In this document: in pieces, positions 1 through 6,336 of the stretch
Position numbering within the stretch: position 1 is the first letter of the stretch
How the letters are laid out: every line of letters starts with the position of its first letter
DNA from: an uncultured Clostridia bacterium
Lineage (GTDB): Bacteria; Bacillota; Clostridia; Christensenellales; CAG-314
Length of the DNA: 12,819 bases
Direction: 5' to 3'
Assembly (NCBI GenBank): GCA_934294965.1
Contig: CAKRAM010000117.1
Location: forward strand, 1-12,819
Notes under the pieces: generated by a model
The model's database searches: none
The model's input: only the letters and a program-made list of their open reading frames with translations
What the model was told of the DNA's origin: nothing
Translations under genes and position numbers: made by a program

Positions 1-518
1 GCCACTATCATTTTGGGGTGGCATTCGGTTGCAATGCGTTCCACTTCGTCGTAGTCGATTTTTCCGCTGATTTCGTCCACTCCGTACGGCACAATGTTAA
101 AATACTTGCCGCTGACGTTGACGGGAGAGCCGTGCGTAAGATGTCCGCCGCAAGAAAGGCTCATGCCCATGATTGTGTCACCGAGGGAAAGCAACGCAAA
201 GTATACCGCAAAATTGGCGCTTGCGCCGCTGTGCGGTTGAGCGTTGGCATGTTCGGCGCCATAGATCTGTTTGAGCCTGTCGATTGCGAGTTTTTCCACC
301 ACGTCCACGTACTTGCAACCACCGTAGTAGCGTTTGCCGGGATAACCTTCGGCATATTTGTTGGTAAGCACGCTGCCCATTGCTTCCAAAACCGAAACCG
401 AAACGAAGTTTTCGCTGGCGATTAGCTCTATCGTGTTCTTTTGACGACGAGTTTCGTTTTTGATTGCCGCAAACACGGCGGGATCGGTTTTCCTGAGATT
501 GGGATACTTTATTGCCAT
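1..518 (-). CDS. glyA: Serine hydroxymethyltransferase, N-terminal part (cut by left edge)
   Basis: PLP-dependent cytosolic enzyme that interconverts serine plus tetrahydrofolate with glycine plus 5,10-methylene-tetrahydrofolate, the main source of one-carbon units. Only the first 172 residues are visible; the family is usually about 410-420 residues, so the C-terminal half, including the PLP-binding lysine, lies beyond the left edge. Family signatures are clear: ELIASENFVS at 31-40, NKYAEGYPGKRYYGG at 53-67, QPHSGASANFAVYFALL at 94-110 and GGHLTHGSPVNVSGKYFN at 124-141. The ATG at 518 is supported by a GGAGG (minus strand, 526-530) seven bases upstream. A separate promoter and a short leader precede it, and the upstream gene thiT has its own terminator, so glyA is probably transcribed alone or as the first gene of its unit. 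Identity is very secure from the motifs. Confidence 0.97.
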   Translation of the reverse strand, partial: MAIKYPNLRKTDPAVFAAIKNETRRQKNTIELIASENFVSVSVLEAMGSVLTNKYAEGYPGKRYYGGCKYVDVVEKLAIDRLKQIYGAEHANAQPHSGASANFAVYFALLSLGDTIMGMSLSCGGHLTHGSPVNVSGKYFNIVPYGVDEISGKIDYDEVERIATECHPKMIV

Positions 519-601
519 ATAAATTCCTCCGAACGTAAAAATTAGCTTGCCCAAGGCCGCAAGAGGCTTTTTCTTTGCCGAAAAATCGGCTACACCCTTA
601 T

Positions 602-630
602 ATGATAGCATTTTACGCAAAGAATATCAA
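602..630 (-). promoter_or_regulatory. Candidate sigma-A promoter of glyA
   Basis: On the minus strand a TTGATA (-35, plus coordinates 625-630) and a TATCAT (-10, 602-607) are separated by exactly 17 bases. Transcription would start near 595 and give a leader of about 77 nt. That leader contains a short hairpin, GCCGA-4 nt-TCGGC (577-590), and a second small stem, CTTGC/GCAAG (546-563), followed by a U-rich run (537-541) just before the ribosome binding site. The promoter is inferred from consensus match and position only. Confidence 0.65.
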
Positions 631-858
631 GCCGCAAAGACGGTTTTGACAAAAATTGATTTTGCCGTTTTTTCGAGTTTACGCCGACGCTTCCGGACAA
701 AAATTGCATTTTGCATTGTATACTCGTAAAATCTTTGACTTCCGCAAACAAAAGTGCTCACCAAAAACAACGACGCAAAACTACGCATTGAGTTACCCTT
801 GCGCTTGCGCACTTGCGTATCGGAATATAATCTTCCGCTGTCTATGCTCCATAACTAC
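631..858. other. Intergenic stretch with no supported gene
   Basis: Between the glyA promoter and the thiT terminator I find no convincing gene. A minus-strand open frame (627-812; ATG version starting at 788) encodes a basic peptide with a short hydrophobic segment near its N-terminus, but it has only a weak AGGG as ribosome binding site and its stop overlaps the glyA -35 element. A TATAAT on the plus strand at 826-831 has no matching -35 at normal spacing. Confidence 0.5.
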
Positions 859-904
859 AAAAAACACCTCCTACGGCAGCATTGTACCATAGGAGGTGCT
901 TTTC
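859..904 (-). terminator. Rho-independent terminator downstream of thiT (works on paper in both directions)
   Basis: An inverted repeat pairs CACCTCCTA (865-873) with TAGGAGGTG (890-898), extended by GG (875-876) pairing with CC (887-888) after one mismatch, around a 10-nt loop. On the minus strand it is followed by six T (plus coordinates 859-864), a classical intrinsic terminator for transcription leaving thiT. On the plus strand it is also followed by a T-run (900-904), but no plus-strand gene needs it. Confidence 0.85.
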
Positions 905-963
905 GTTTTTCTATTTTTTGAACCGTTTAGCGTTCACGCAAAAAGCAACGTTGATTTTTGATT

Positions 964-992
964 AAGCGCAACAACAAAATTGTTGCACGCTT
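964..992 (-). other. Hairpin immediately downstream of the thiT stop codon
   Basis: AAGCG plus CAACAA (964-974) pairs with TTGTTG plus CGCTT (980-992), with a two-base bulge and a five-base loop, giving an 11-bp stem beginning 10 bases after the thiT stop. No T-run follows on the minus strand, so it is probably not the terminator itself. It could protect the mRNA 3' end, but that is inference. Confidence 0.5.
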
Positions 993-1001
993 ATGCGCAA
1001 A

Positions 1002-2126
1002 CTACGCATTTGCAGTTTCCGTTTGACTTTCCGGAGAGGCGAGCAAAATCATTCTGCGTACCGACTTGGACGCAAACAGCATTGCCGCAACCACCAAATC
1101 GATTGCATAGTCAACAAACACAAAACTGTTGTAAACAAGCGAATATTTTAACACTGCCCAACCGACTTGACCGCCGCCGAACACAAAGTATCCGCTGATG
1201 CTGTGCGCAACGTATCTCAGAGCGCAACCGACAAAAAGACCTACGGCAAACTCCAACAACATGTTGCCCTTCAAAAACTTAAATTTACGTCCGATGCCTG
1301 CCAGTCCGATTACGCCGAATGCAATTGGATAGTCCAAAAGCGCTTGCGTAGGTTCGTAGAAGTGCGGTGATTGGATAAATTGCAACAAGCCGTACACTAC
1401 TGCGGCAACCATACCCTTGCGAATGCCGAACATATAGGAATACAATGCAAGAGGAACAAGGCTGGCAAACGTTATAGATCCGCCGTCCGGCCCCATTGTG
1501 AAGAATTTGACATAGGACAATGCAAAACTCGTTGCAACGCAAATTGAAGCGTACGTGATGCTACGAGCGTCGTAAGACGTTTGTTTGTCGAACAATACTC
1601 CCAAAACTACAGCCAGTGCAACCACGATTGCCGTGAGTATGTACATAAGCGCACCGCCCGTGGGTTTGTAGTCGCCCGATGTGGGAGGAACAACGCACAC
1701 AAGCACGATTACGTAGGCAAAAGCCAACACTGCAAGACCTACGCCCACATATTTGGTACATTTTACTCCGCGTTTGGCCAGTATAGCAACAACCAAAACA
1801 GACGCGACAACAAGGCAAATCAAGCCTATTACGAGCCAGAAGTTCGTGTCGATTTCACCCTTCAGAACCGAGCGAATGAGTTTTATCGAGCCGAGCGTTA
1901 CGATGATGCCCAAACTGTAACCCACAACTATGCCTGCTTCCGTGCGACGTGCTTTTGCCAACGCTTCTTCTCCCTTTTTGGAGGCGGCAACGTGGTAAAC
2001 AACCAAGCCGACGATAAGCGCAATTGTTACGAACAACGCGATGTACCCAACAAACTCAAACAGTTGTTTGAGGGTATCGGTTGCCGAAGAACCGAGTTCT
2101 TTTAGTGCTTTCCAACTTTCTACCAT
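1002..2126 (-). CDS. thiT: ThiT-type thiamine transporter (ECF S component) with extra N-terminal membrane domain
   Basis: Substrate-binding membrane subunit for thiamine uptake; family members work with a shared EcfA/EcfA'/EcfT module, which is not in this window. The ThiT domain covers about residues 186-352: GGSITFASLVPLALYSYMFG at 215-234, VYGLLQFI at 244-251, LLDYPIAFGVIGLAG at 263-277, LRYVAHSISGYFVFG at 303-317 and SLVYN at 329-333, all typical of the YuaJ/ThiT family. A TPP riboswitch directly upstream independently supports a thiamine role. Typical ThiT proteins are about 180-200 residues; this one is 374 because residues 1-185 form an additional region with about five hydrophobic segments (near 24-46, 64-86, 96-116, 126-147 and 157-179) that I do not recognise. 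The ATG at 2126 has an AAAGGAG seven bases upstream. There is no internal stop, and the frame is continuous, so this looks like a real fusion or extension. Function secure, extension unexplained. Confidence 0.9.
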   Translation of the reverse strand: MVESWKALKELGSSATDTLKQLFEFVGYIALFVTIALIVGLVVYHVAASKKGEEALAKARRTEAGIVVGYSLGIIVTLGSIKLIRSVLKGEIDTNFWLVIGLICLVVASVLVVAILAKRGVKCTKYVGVGLAVLAFAYVIVLVCVVPPTSGDYKPTGGALMYILTAIVVALAVVLGVLFDKQTSYDARSITYASICVATSFALSYVKFFTMGPDGGSITFASLVPLALYSYMFGIRKGMVAAVVYGLLQFIQSPHFYEPTQALLDYPIAFGVIGLAGIGRKFKFLKGNMLLEFAVGLFVGCALRYVAHSISGYFVFGGGQVGWAVLKYSLVYNSFVFVDYAIDLVVAAMLFASKSVRRMILLASPESQTETANA

Positions 2127-2205
2127 AAAGTATCTCCTTTGCCGAGGTTTGACTTGTTAACTTGAACCGCCCACGCACCGTTGCTTGCCGAACAAACGCA
2201 TATAT

Positions 2206-2247
2206 GCGCAAAAGAAAACAGGCTCGCCCTGTTGGGGAGAACCTGTT
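2206..2247 (-). terminator. Attenuator terminator of the TPP riboswitch
   Basis: On the minus strand, AACAGGTTCTCCCC (plus 2234-2247) pairs with GGGCGAGCCTGTT (plus 2218-2230) and is followed by TTTTCTTTT (plus 2210-2218). It lies 20 bases after the aptamer and 79 bases before the thiT ATG. This is the expected place for an expression platform that stops transcription when thiamine pyrophosphate is bound. The competing antiterminator pairing was not worked out. Confidence 0.88.
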
Positions 2248-2266
2248 AGCATGCAACGATATATTT

Positions 2267-2344
2267 GTGCATTCCTTACGCAAGTGTTAACTTGACAAGT
2301 TCAAAGGGACTCTCTCAGCCGACAATCGTCGGCACCCCCAGCAC
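2267..2344 (-). ncRNA. TPP riboswitch aptamer (THI element)
   Basis: Reading the minus strand, closing stem GTGC (2341-2344) pairs with GCAC (2267-2270). Inside it are the conserved GGGGGTGCC (2331-2339), a P3 hairpin GCCGAC-GATT-GUCGGC type stem leading into the hallmark CTGAGA (2313-2318), the CCCUUUGAAC segment, and GCGTAAGGAA (2272-2281). These are the conserved pieces of the thiamine-pyrophosphate aptamer in their usual order and spacing. Its place between a consensus promoter and an intrinsic terminator ahead of a ThiT gene fits transcriptional repression of thiamine uptake when TPP is plentiful. Confidence 0.96.
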
Positions 2345-2348
2345 GTGA

Positions 2349-2377
2349 ATTATACTACCTTGAGTAAATCGTGTCAA
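2349..2377 (-). promoter_or_regulatory. Consensus sigma-A promoter of the thiT riboswitch transcript
   Basis: On the minus strand a perfect TTGACA (2372-2377) and a perfect TATAAT (2349-2354) are separated by 17 bases (2355-2371). The predicted start lies just before the aptamer, as expected for a riboswitch leader. The promoter begins only about 50 bases after the stop codon of the upstream vWA gene, and no clear U-tailed terminator separates them, so some readthrough from the sigma operon is possible. Confidence 0.9.
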
Positions 2378-2428
2378 CGCTTTTTGGCGGCTACACGAAA
2401 TTTTGCAAGCACGCAATTTCCGTTACGC

Positions 2429-3913
2429 TTATTTTTCGTACACGCGGGCGGCTTTACTTACCAAAGTTAAGAACTCCGCCTTAAACTGATCGGTCGCTAC
2501 GCAGTTAAGTTTATCAAGCCGTGCTATGACGGAAGCAAACGACGCGTCGGCTTTGTACTCCGATTCGCGAAGAAGCAAACCGAACTCCACCACGCAACCC
2601 ACAAAAACGTCGTCTTCCGAAGGCGTTGCGGCATAATGCTCTTCCAACGTGAACGTTTTGGAAACCGACTTGCTTTGGTCCGTGGACGGATCTTTGTAGT
2701 TGATTTTTGCCGTGGCAACTTCACCTTGCACCGCTTCGCCTTTAAGCGCCACTTCATACACTGCCGTTACCGTGTGACCTGAACCGATTTCGCCGGCATC
2801 TTTGTTTTCGTTCTCAAATTCTTCGCGGTTCATCAATTTTGTTTCGTAACCGATAAGACGGAAGGACTCAACTACGTCCTTGTTGAACGTTACGCCGATT
2901 TTGCAATCCTTTGCCACGGTATTAATCGTTCCGCCCAATTCCTCCACAAGCACTTTGCGTGCTTCGGAAACGCTGTCCAAATAGGCATAGTTGCCGTTGC
3001 CGTTTTCGGCAAGCGTTTTCATTGTGGTGTCGCTAGTGTTGTACATGCCCACGCCCAAAACCGAAAGATAAATTCCGCTTGAACGCTTTTGCGAAATAAG
3101 CTCGGTTAGGGAATTTTTGTCGCTTACGCCGACATTAAAATCGCCGTCGGTTGCAATGATAACGCGGTTGTTGAAGGAAGAATCGAAATACTTTTGAGCA
3201 ATTGCGTAGGCTTTTTCCAATCCGCCCTGACCGTTCGTGCTGCCCTCCGCGGTGAGGTCCTGCAAAACGTTGGCAATTTTTGTTTTTTCGTTGCCACGCG
3301 CGCCGTCCAACGCAATGCGACTGTCGCCCGCGTAGGTTACGATGGAAATATAGTCGGCAGCACCGAGATTTTCGGTGAGCATGGTAAACGCCTGTTGGAT
3401 AAGTCCCAAACGGTCGCTGCCGTACATAGAGCCGGAAGTATCTATCAAAAACACCAAGTTGTTGGTTTTTGCGCCTTCCATATTCACTTCTTCCGCCGCA
3501 ACGCCGATTTTGAACAACTTGTGCTTGGCGTTCCAAGGACAATCGAACACGCTGCCGCCTATTGCCAATGCGTTGCCGTCCGTGGGACGATCGTAATTGT
3601 AGTTAAAATAGTTTACGTATTCTTCCAAGCGGACGGAATTTTTTGCGATGGTCAATCCTTCGTTGATTTGACGGCGCATATATCCGTAGGAAGCAGTGTT
3701 TCTATCCAACGAAAAATAGGATTCGTTGTTGGTTTCGGTTTGAACGAAGTCGTTTTCGGTAACTTCCTCGTAGTTGTAGTTGCCGTCGCTTTTGATATTG
3801 CTCGGCAAAATGCCCTTCCAACCTTCCGGACCGTAATCCGAAGGGCCTGAGCAAGCCGCAAACAGCACTGCGCAAAGCACAATCAGGGATACTATCGGTA
3901 ATATCTTTTTCAT
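2429..3913 (-). CDS. YfbK-like von Willebrand factor A lipoprotein
   Basis: Predicted lipoprotein exposed outside the membrane: MKK, a hydrophobic stretch and LFAAC with the lipidated cysteine at residue 21. An N-terminal segment typical of YfbK proteins follows (FSLDRNTASYGYMRRQINEG at 67-86, RLEEYVNYFNYNY at 95-107, CPWNAKHKLFKIGV at 125-138). Then comes a vWA domain at about 152-325 with an intact MIDAS metal site, DTSGS at 158-162, T226 and TDGD at 255-258. The C-terminal region, with VVEFGLLLRESEY at 441-453, fits the DUF3520/YfbK C-terminal domain. The vWA fold usually mediates metal-dependent protein binding; the ligand is unknown. It is third in a run after an ECF sigma gene and a one-pass membrane protein gene, suggesting an envelope sensing or stress function. 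The ATG at 3913 was chosen because GGAG (3920-3923) lies six bases away; an in-frame ATG at 3916 would leave only three. Confidence 0.87.
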   Translation of the reverse strand: MKKILPIVSLIVLCAVLFAACSGPSDYGPEGWKGILPSNIKSDGNYNYEEVTENDFVQTETNNESYFSLDRNTASYGYMRRQINEGLTIAKNSVRLEEYVNYFNYNYDRPTDGNALAIGGSVFDCPWNAKHKLFKIGVAAEEVNMEGAKTNNLVFLIDTSGSMYGSDRLGLIQQAFTMLTENLGAADYISIVTYAGDSRIALDGARGNEKTKIANVLQDLTAEGSTNGQGGLEKAYAIAQKYFDSSFNNRVIIATDGDFNVGVSDKNSLTELISQKRSSGIYLSVLGVGMYNTSDTTMKTLAENGNGNYAYLDSVSEARKVLVEELGGTINTVAKDCKIGVTFNKDVVESFRLIGYETKLMNREEFENENKDAGEIGSGHTVTAVYEVALKGEAVQGEVATAKINYKDPSTDQSKSVSKTFTLEEHYAATPSEDDVFVGCVVEFGLLLRESEYKADASFASVIARLDKLNCVATDQFKAEFLTLVSKAARVYEK

Positions 3914-4009
3914 CATATTCTCCTTTTATCGAAACAACTTGGCCCTCTTTTGACTTTTTGTTTTGTTCGACACCACTACAACCGACAAGATAACGGATTT
4001 GTCCCGCGA

Positions 4010-4690
4010 TTACAGTAATTTTTCGATAATTTGCATTCCGTCGTCGTTTCCGCCGGTTGTGGAAACGAAGTAGCGAAAGTCGCGCGCAACGAAACAAGCG
4101 CCGGTAACCCACTCGCCGCGCTCGTAACCGAAGTGATATTGAGTTTGCTCGCCTGCGTAGAAACTTGCAAAATCTCGGTACAAATCGTCGCTGCGATAGT
4201 TTTTGTTTTCCGCAATTGCGTAAACTTCGGTCAAGTTGCCGTTTATCATCACGCCCAAGCAGGCTTTGTAGTACGCCACGTCGGACGTGCCGCGCACGTA
4301 GAACGCATAGTACTTTTGATAAATTACCTGCCCTACGTCGGAATCCAGTTCGGTGACTTTGAACGTCTTTTGAGCATCTTCCGCCGAAAGAGTTTTGCCG
4401 ATCACGTCGGAAACGGCATAGTACAAAATTTGCGTTTGATTTTGCCCATCGGAAGGTTTGGACGCGTTGTCGCCGGGTTTGTTTGTTCCTTGCAAAATTG
4501 ACGGAAAAACGGCAAAACAAAACACCACCAGCACCACTGCGGCGGCAAGCGGAGAAAGCCAACGCCAAAACGTAGGCTTCTTTTTGCGACGCTCCACCTC
4601 TCTTGCGGCTTTTTGAGCCAAGTCCTGCCTGACCGGCAAACTGTCGGCGTAGTCGTCGAATAGATTTTGAATTTTGTCGTTTTGTTTCAT
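4010..4690 (-). CDS. Single-pass membrane protein, probable anti-sigma factor
   Basis: A 226-residue protein with a charged N-terminal cytoplasmic part (about 1-44, rich in Lys/Arg at 29-44), one membrane helix (about 45-66, SPLAAAVVLVVFCFAVFPSIL) and a C-terminal domain of about 160 residues predicted outside, rich in Tyr and acidic residues. This N-in, one-helix layout directly behind an ECF sigma gene is typical of anti-sigma factors, which hold the sigma factor at the membrane until a signal arrives. I see no HxxxCxxC zinc motif and cannot place the outer domain in a family, so the function rests on position and topology. The ATG at 4690 has no clear Shine-Dalgarno sequence (the best is a weak CGGG), and 123 bases separate it from the sigma stop codon. 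The vWA lipoprotein gene follows after 96 bases. Confidence 0.72.
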   Translation of the reverse strand: MKQNDKIQNLFDDYADSLPVRQDLAQKAAREVERRKKKPTFWRWLSPLAAAVVLVVFCFAVFPSILQGTNKPGDNASKPSDGQNQTQILYYAVSDVIGKTLSAEDAQKTFKVTELDSDVGQVIYQKYYAFYVRGTSDVAYYKACLGVMINGNLTEVYAIAENKNYRSDDLYRDFASFYAGEQTQYHFGYERGEWVTGACFVARDFRYFVSTTGGNDDGMQIIEKLL

Positions 4691-4813
4691 CGTAATTACA
4701 ACCCGTATCTATTTTCGTTTGTCCCGCCGTTTGAGAAAATCGGCGGCATTATTTGCAAAATTTGCCTTGCGACGTTTGTTTGCTTTGTTTTTGTTGCAAA
4801 AACGAGGCAAACT

Positions 4814-5350
4814 TTATCCGCCCAAATACTTGCGCATTTTTTCCTCGGCTGCGTCCAACGTGCGCTGCACCGAGGATTTGGACTTGCCCACCGATTTTGC
4901 GATGTCGCGCACGGTGAACTCCATAAAATACTTTTGATAAACAACCTGTTTTTCCCGTTCGGCAAGCACCGACAAGGCTTTTTGCAGGTTGATTGCCGCA
5001 CTGCTTTCGGCAAAGACGTCGGTGGCGGCGGAAATATCGAAAAATTCGTCTATATTCACGGTTTTGTTGCGCTTTTCCCGTTTCAGCATGGACAGCGCAA
5101 CGTTTTGAGTGATTTTACAAATCCAAGCGTAGCCGTTAGTGTTTGCATCAAAACGATTTGCATATTTTACGATTTTGATAAACGCTTCCTGAACGGCGTC
5201 CTCGGCAAGGGTACGATTTTTTAGAACCGACCTCGCAACCGACAACATTCTTCCCGAAACCGCGCGCGAAAGGTCGTCCAAGGCGTTTACGTTGCCTTGG
5301 GCGATAAACACGATGTTTTTATTTATTTGTTTGCGAAGTTGGTCGTTCAT
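4814..5350 (-). CDS. ECF-family RNA polymerase sigma factor
   Basis: A 178-residue group 4 (ECF) sigma-70 factor. Region 2 lies at about 24-92: RMLSVARSVLKNRTLAEDAVQEAFIKI at 34-60 carries the core-binding helix, followed by the WICKITQNVALSMLKRE -10-recognition part at 76-92. A short linker rich in Asp/Phe/Ala (about 98-120) precedes region 4 at about 122-174, with a helix-turn-helix in EFTVRDIAKSVGKSKSSVQRTLDAAEEKM (144-172). Length and two-domain layout match the family. It probably directs polymerase to its own operon and envelope genes and is likely held by the membrane protein encoded next. The ATG at 5350 has a modest AAGG seven bases upstream. A hairpin terminator sits only 16 bases upstream of the start, so the promoter must be very close or expression depends on readthrough; a weak TTGTAA-17-CACAAT on the minus strand overlaps that hairpin. 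Confidence 0.95.
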   Translation of the reverse strand: MNDQLRKQINKNIVFIAQGNVNALDDLSRAVSGRMLSVARSVLKNRTLAEDAVQEAFIKIVKYANRFDANTNGYAWICKITQNVALSMLKREKRNKTVNIDEFFDISAATDVFAESSAAINLQKALSVLAEREKQVVYQKYFMEFTVRDIAKSVGKSKSSVQRTLDAAEEKMRKYLGG

Positions 5351-5360
5351 ATGCGCCTTA

Positions 5361-5392
5361 TGCTAAAAAGGATTGTGCAAGACAACCCTTTT
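5361..5392 (-). terminator. Bidirectional intrinsic terminator between the DUF1624 gene and the sigma gene
   Basis: AAAAGGATTGT (5366-5376) pairs with ACAACCCTTTT (5382-5392) through 11 pairs including one G-U on the minus-strand RNA, around a five-base loop. The stem is A-rich on one side and T-rich on the other, so it has a U-tract in either direction. It starts 13 bases after the DUF1624 gene stop and ends 10 bases before the sigma ATG. Confidence 0.8.
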
Positions 5393-5405
5393 GTTTACAA
5401 ATAAT

Positions 5406-6317
5406 TTACAGCCAATTTAGCACGTTGTGGAACAAGTACACAAAGCTGTACATAAATGTTTGGCTGCCTAAATAGATCCAAATGGAATATCTTCCGCAAA
5501 ACGTGACGGGAGAAACCCATTTTTCGTTGACCGACGGGAAAAGCGATTGTTTGCTAGCGTACAGTTTTTTACCCAAAAATCCGCCAACGAGAAACCAGCC
5601 TAAATCCGGAAAAAGCGGAAGATAATCTCCGCCCATAAACTTTTGATAGCCGGCAACGGTTTTTGCGTGTTGGGCAAGAAAAAACCACATGGGATTTTCG
5701 TTTGTCCAAGGGGCGTTTTTGGCAACGTATCCCACCACCAAAACAGCGACGATTGCCGCCGCGACGGAAAAGCCGAACAAGTTTTTTTGCCAGTCTTTGG
5801 TGCATTTGGAACTTAACCACTCAAGTCCCGCCCAAAAAAGCACGCAAAAAGCAATGACGTGAATAACGTTAAAATAGATAGTTACGTTTTGCCCTATTAT
5901 CGAGGATGCGGCATAGGTGATTGCCGACAGCAGCACTGCAAACACAATCATTTTGAGCGCGCGTTTGCCGTTGCTGCGCGAAAAACTGCAAGACACGCCG
6001 GACGTGAACACGAACAGCGTAACAAAAGCGTCGTGAGTGGTTGCCCGAAGCGCGCCGCTGTAGTACGCCGACTGCAACTCGTACAGCCACTTGAACAATC
6101 CTGTGTTATATACGCCGCTGCCTACGCAGCCGACGTCCCACATAAAGTGGTCCCACACTACGAACAAAATCATAAAGCCGCGCAAAAAGTCCACTTCCCA
6201 AACGCGCTTTTTTGGCACGGTTACGACATCGGCGTTTTGCTCGGGAATTTCCTGCGAGGTTGCCGTCGGTTCTTCTTGAACGTCAGGTTGGTTGTTTGTT
6301 GAGTTATTCATAAGCAT
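5406..6317 (-). CDS. DUF1624 / heparan-alpha-glucosaminide N-acetyltransferase-like membrane protein
   Basis: A 303-residue multi-pass membrane protein. After a hydrophilic, Glu/Gln/Thr-rich N-terminus (1-36) comes RVWEVDFLRGFMILFVVWDHF (38-58), the signature of the DUF1624/HGSNAT catalytic-domain family, which is related to membrane acyltransferases; D56-H57 matches the conserved pair there. Further hydrophobic helices lie near 96-112, 120-140, 146-167, 180-198, 232-250 and 275-300. The substrate is unknown; acyl transfer to a cell-envelope sugar is the family-based guess. The frame stays open upstream to a TTG at 6386, but I chose the ATG at 6317 because AGGTG lies nine bases upstream; an ATG at 6311 is also possible. 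The SD sits in the loop of a small hairpin. There is no obvious sigma-A promoter, so it may be read from mnmA or from an unrecognised promoter in the 205-base gap. Confidence 0.82.
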   Translation of the reverse strand: MLMNNSTNNQPDVQEEPTATSQEIPEQNADVVTVPKKRVWEVDFLRGFMILFVVWDHFMWDVGCVGSGVYNTGLFKWLYELQSAYYSGALRATTHDAFVTLFVFTSGVSCSFSRSNGKRALKMIVFAVLLSAITYAASSIIGQNVTIYFNVIHVIAFCVLFWAGLEWLSSKCTKDWQKNLFGFSVAAAIVAVLVVGYVAKNAPWTNENPMWFFLAQHAKTVAGYQKFMGGDYLPLFPDLGWFLVGGFLGKKLYASKQSLFPSVNEKWVSPVTFCGRYSIWIYLGSQTFMYSFVYLFHNVLNWL

Positions 6318-6322
6318 TGTTT

Positions 6323-6336
6323 GCCGCACCTGCGGC
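6323..6336 (-). promoter_or_regulatory. Hairpin presenting the ribosome binding site of the DUF1624 gene
   Basis: In the minus-strand RNA, GCCGC (6332-6336) pairs with GCGGC (6323-6327), and the four-base loop AGGU belongs to the only plausible Shine-Dalgarno sequence for the ATG at 6317. The stem is five G-C pairs. Whether it helps or hinders ribosome binding cannot be told from sequence. Confidence 0.45.

Noticed and set aside
627..812. Minus-strand frame of 61 codons with a hydrophobic N-terminal stretch upstream of glyA
   Set aside because: It starts with GTG (or ATG at 788) with only a weak AGGG, has no supporting promoter, and its stop codon overlaps the glyA -35 element. No family resemblance.
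826..905. Possible plus-strand small RNA from a TATAAT at 826-831 to the terminator T-run at 900-904
   Set aside because: No -35 element at acceptable spacing; the terminator is explained by thiT on the minus strand.
2397..2420. GAAATT/AATTTC stem after the vWA gene as operon terminator
   Set aside because: Only six A-U-rich pairs with a 12-base loop and no T-run on the minus strand.
3702..4568. Minus-strand frame of 288 codons overlapping two genes
   Set aside because: It overlaps the anti-sigma and vWA genes in another frame, is extremely rich in arginine and lacks domain features.
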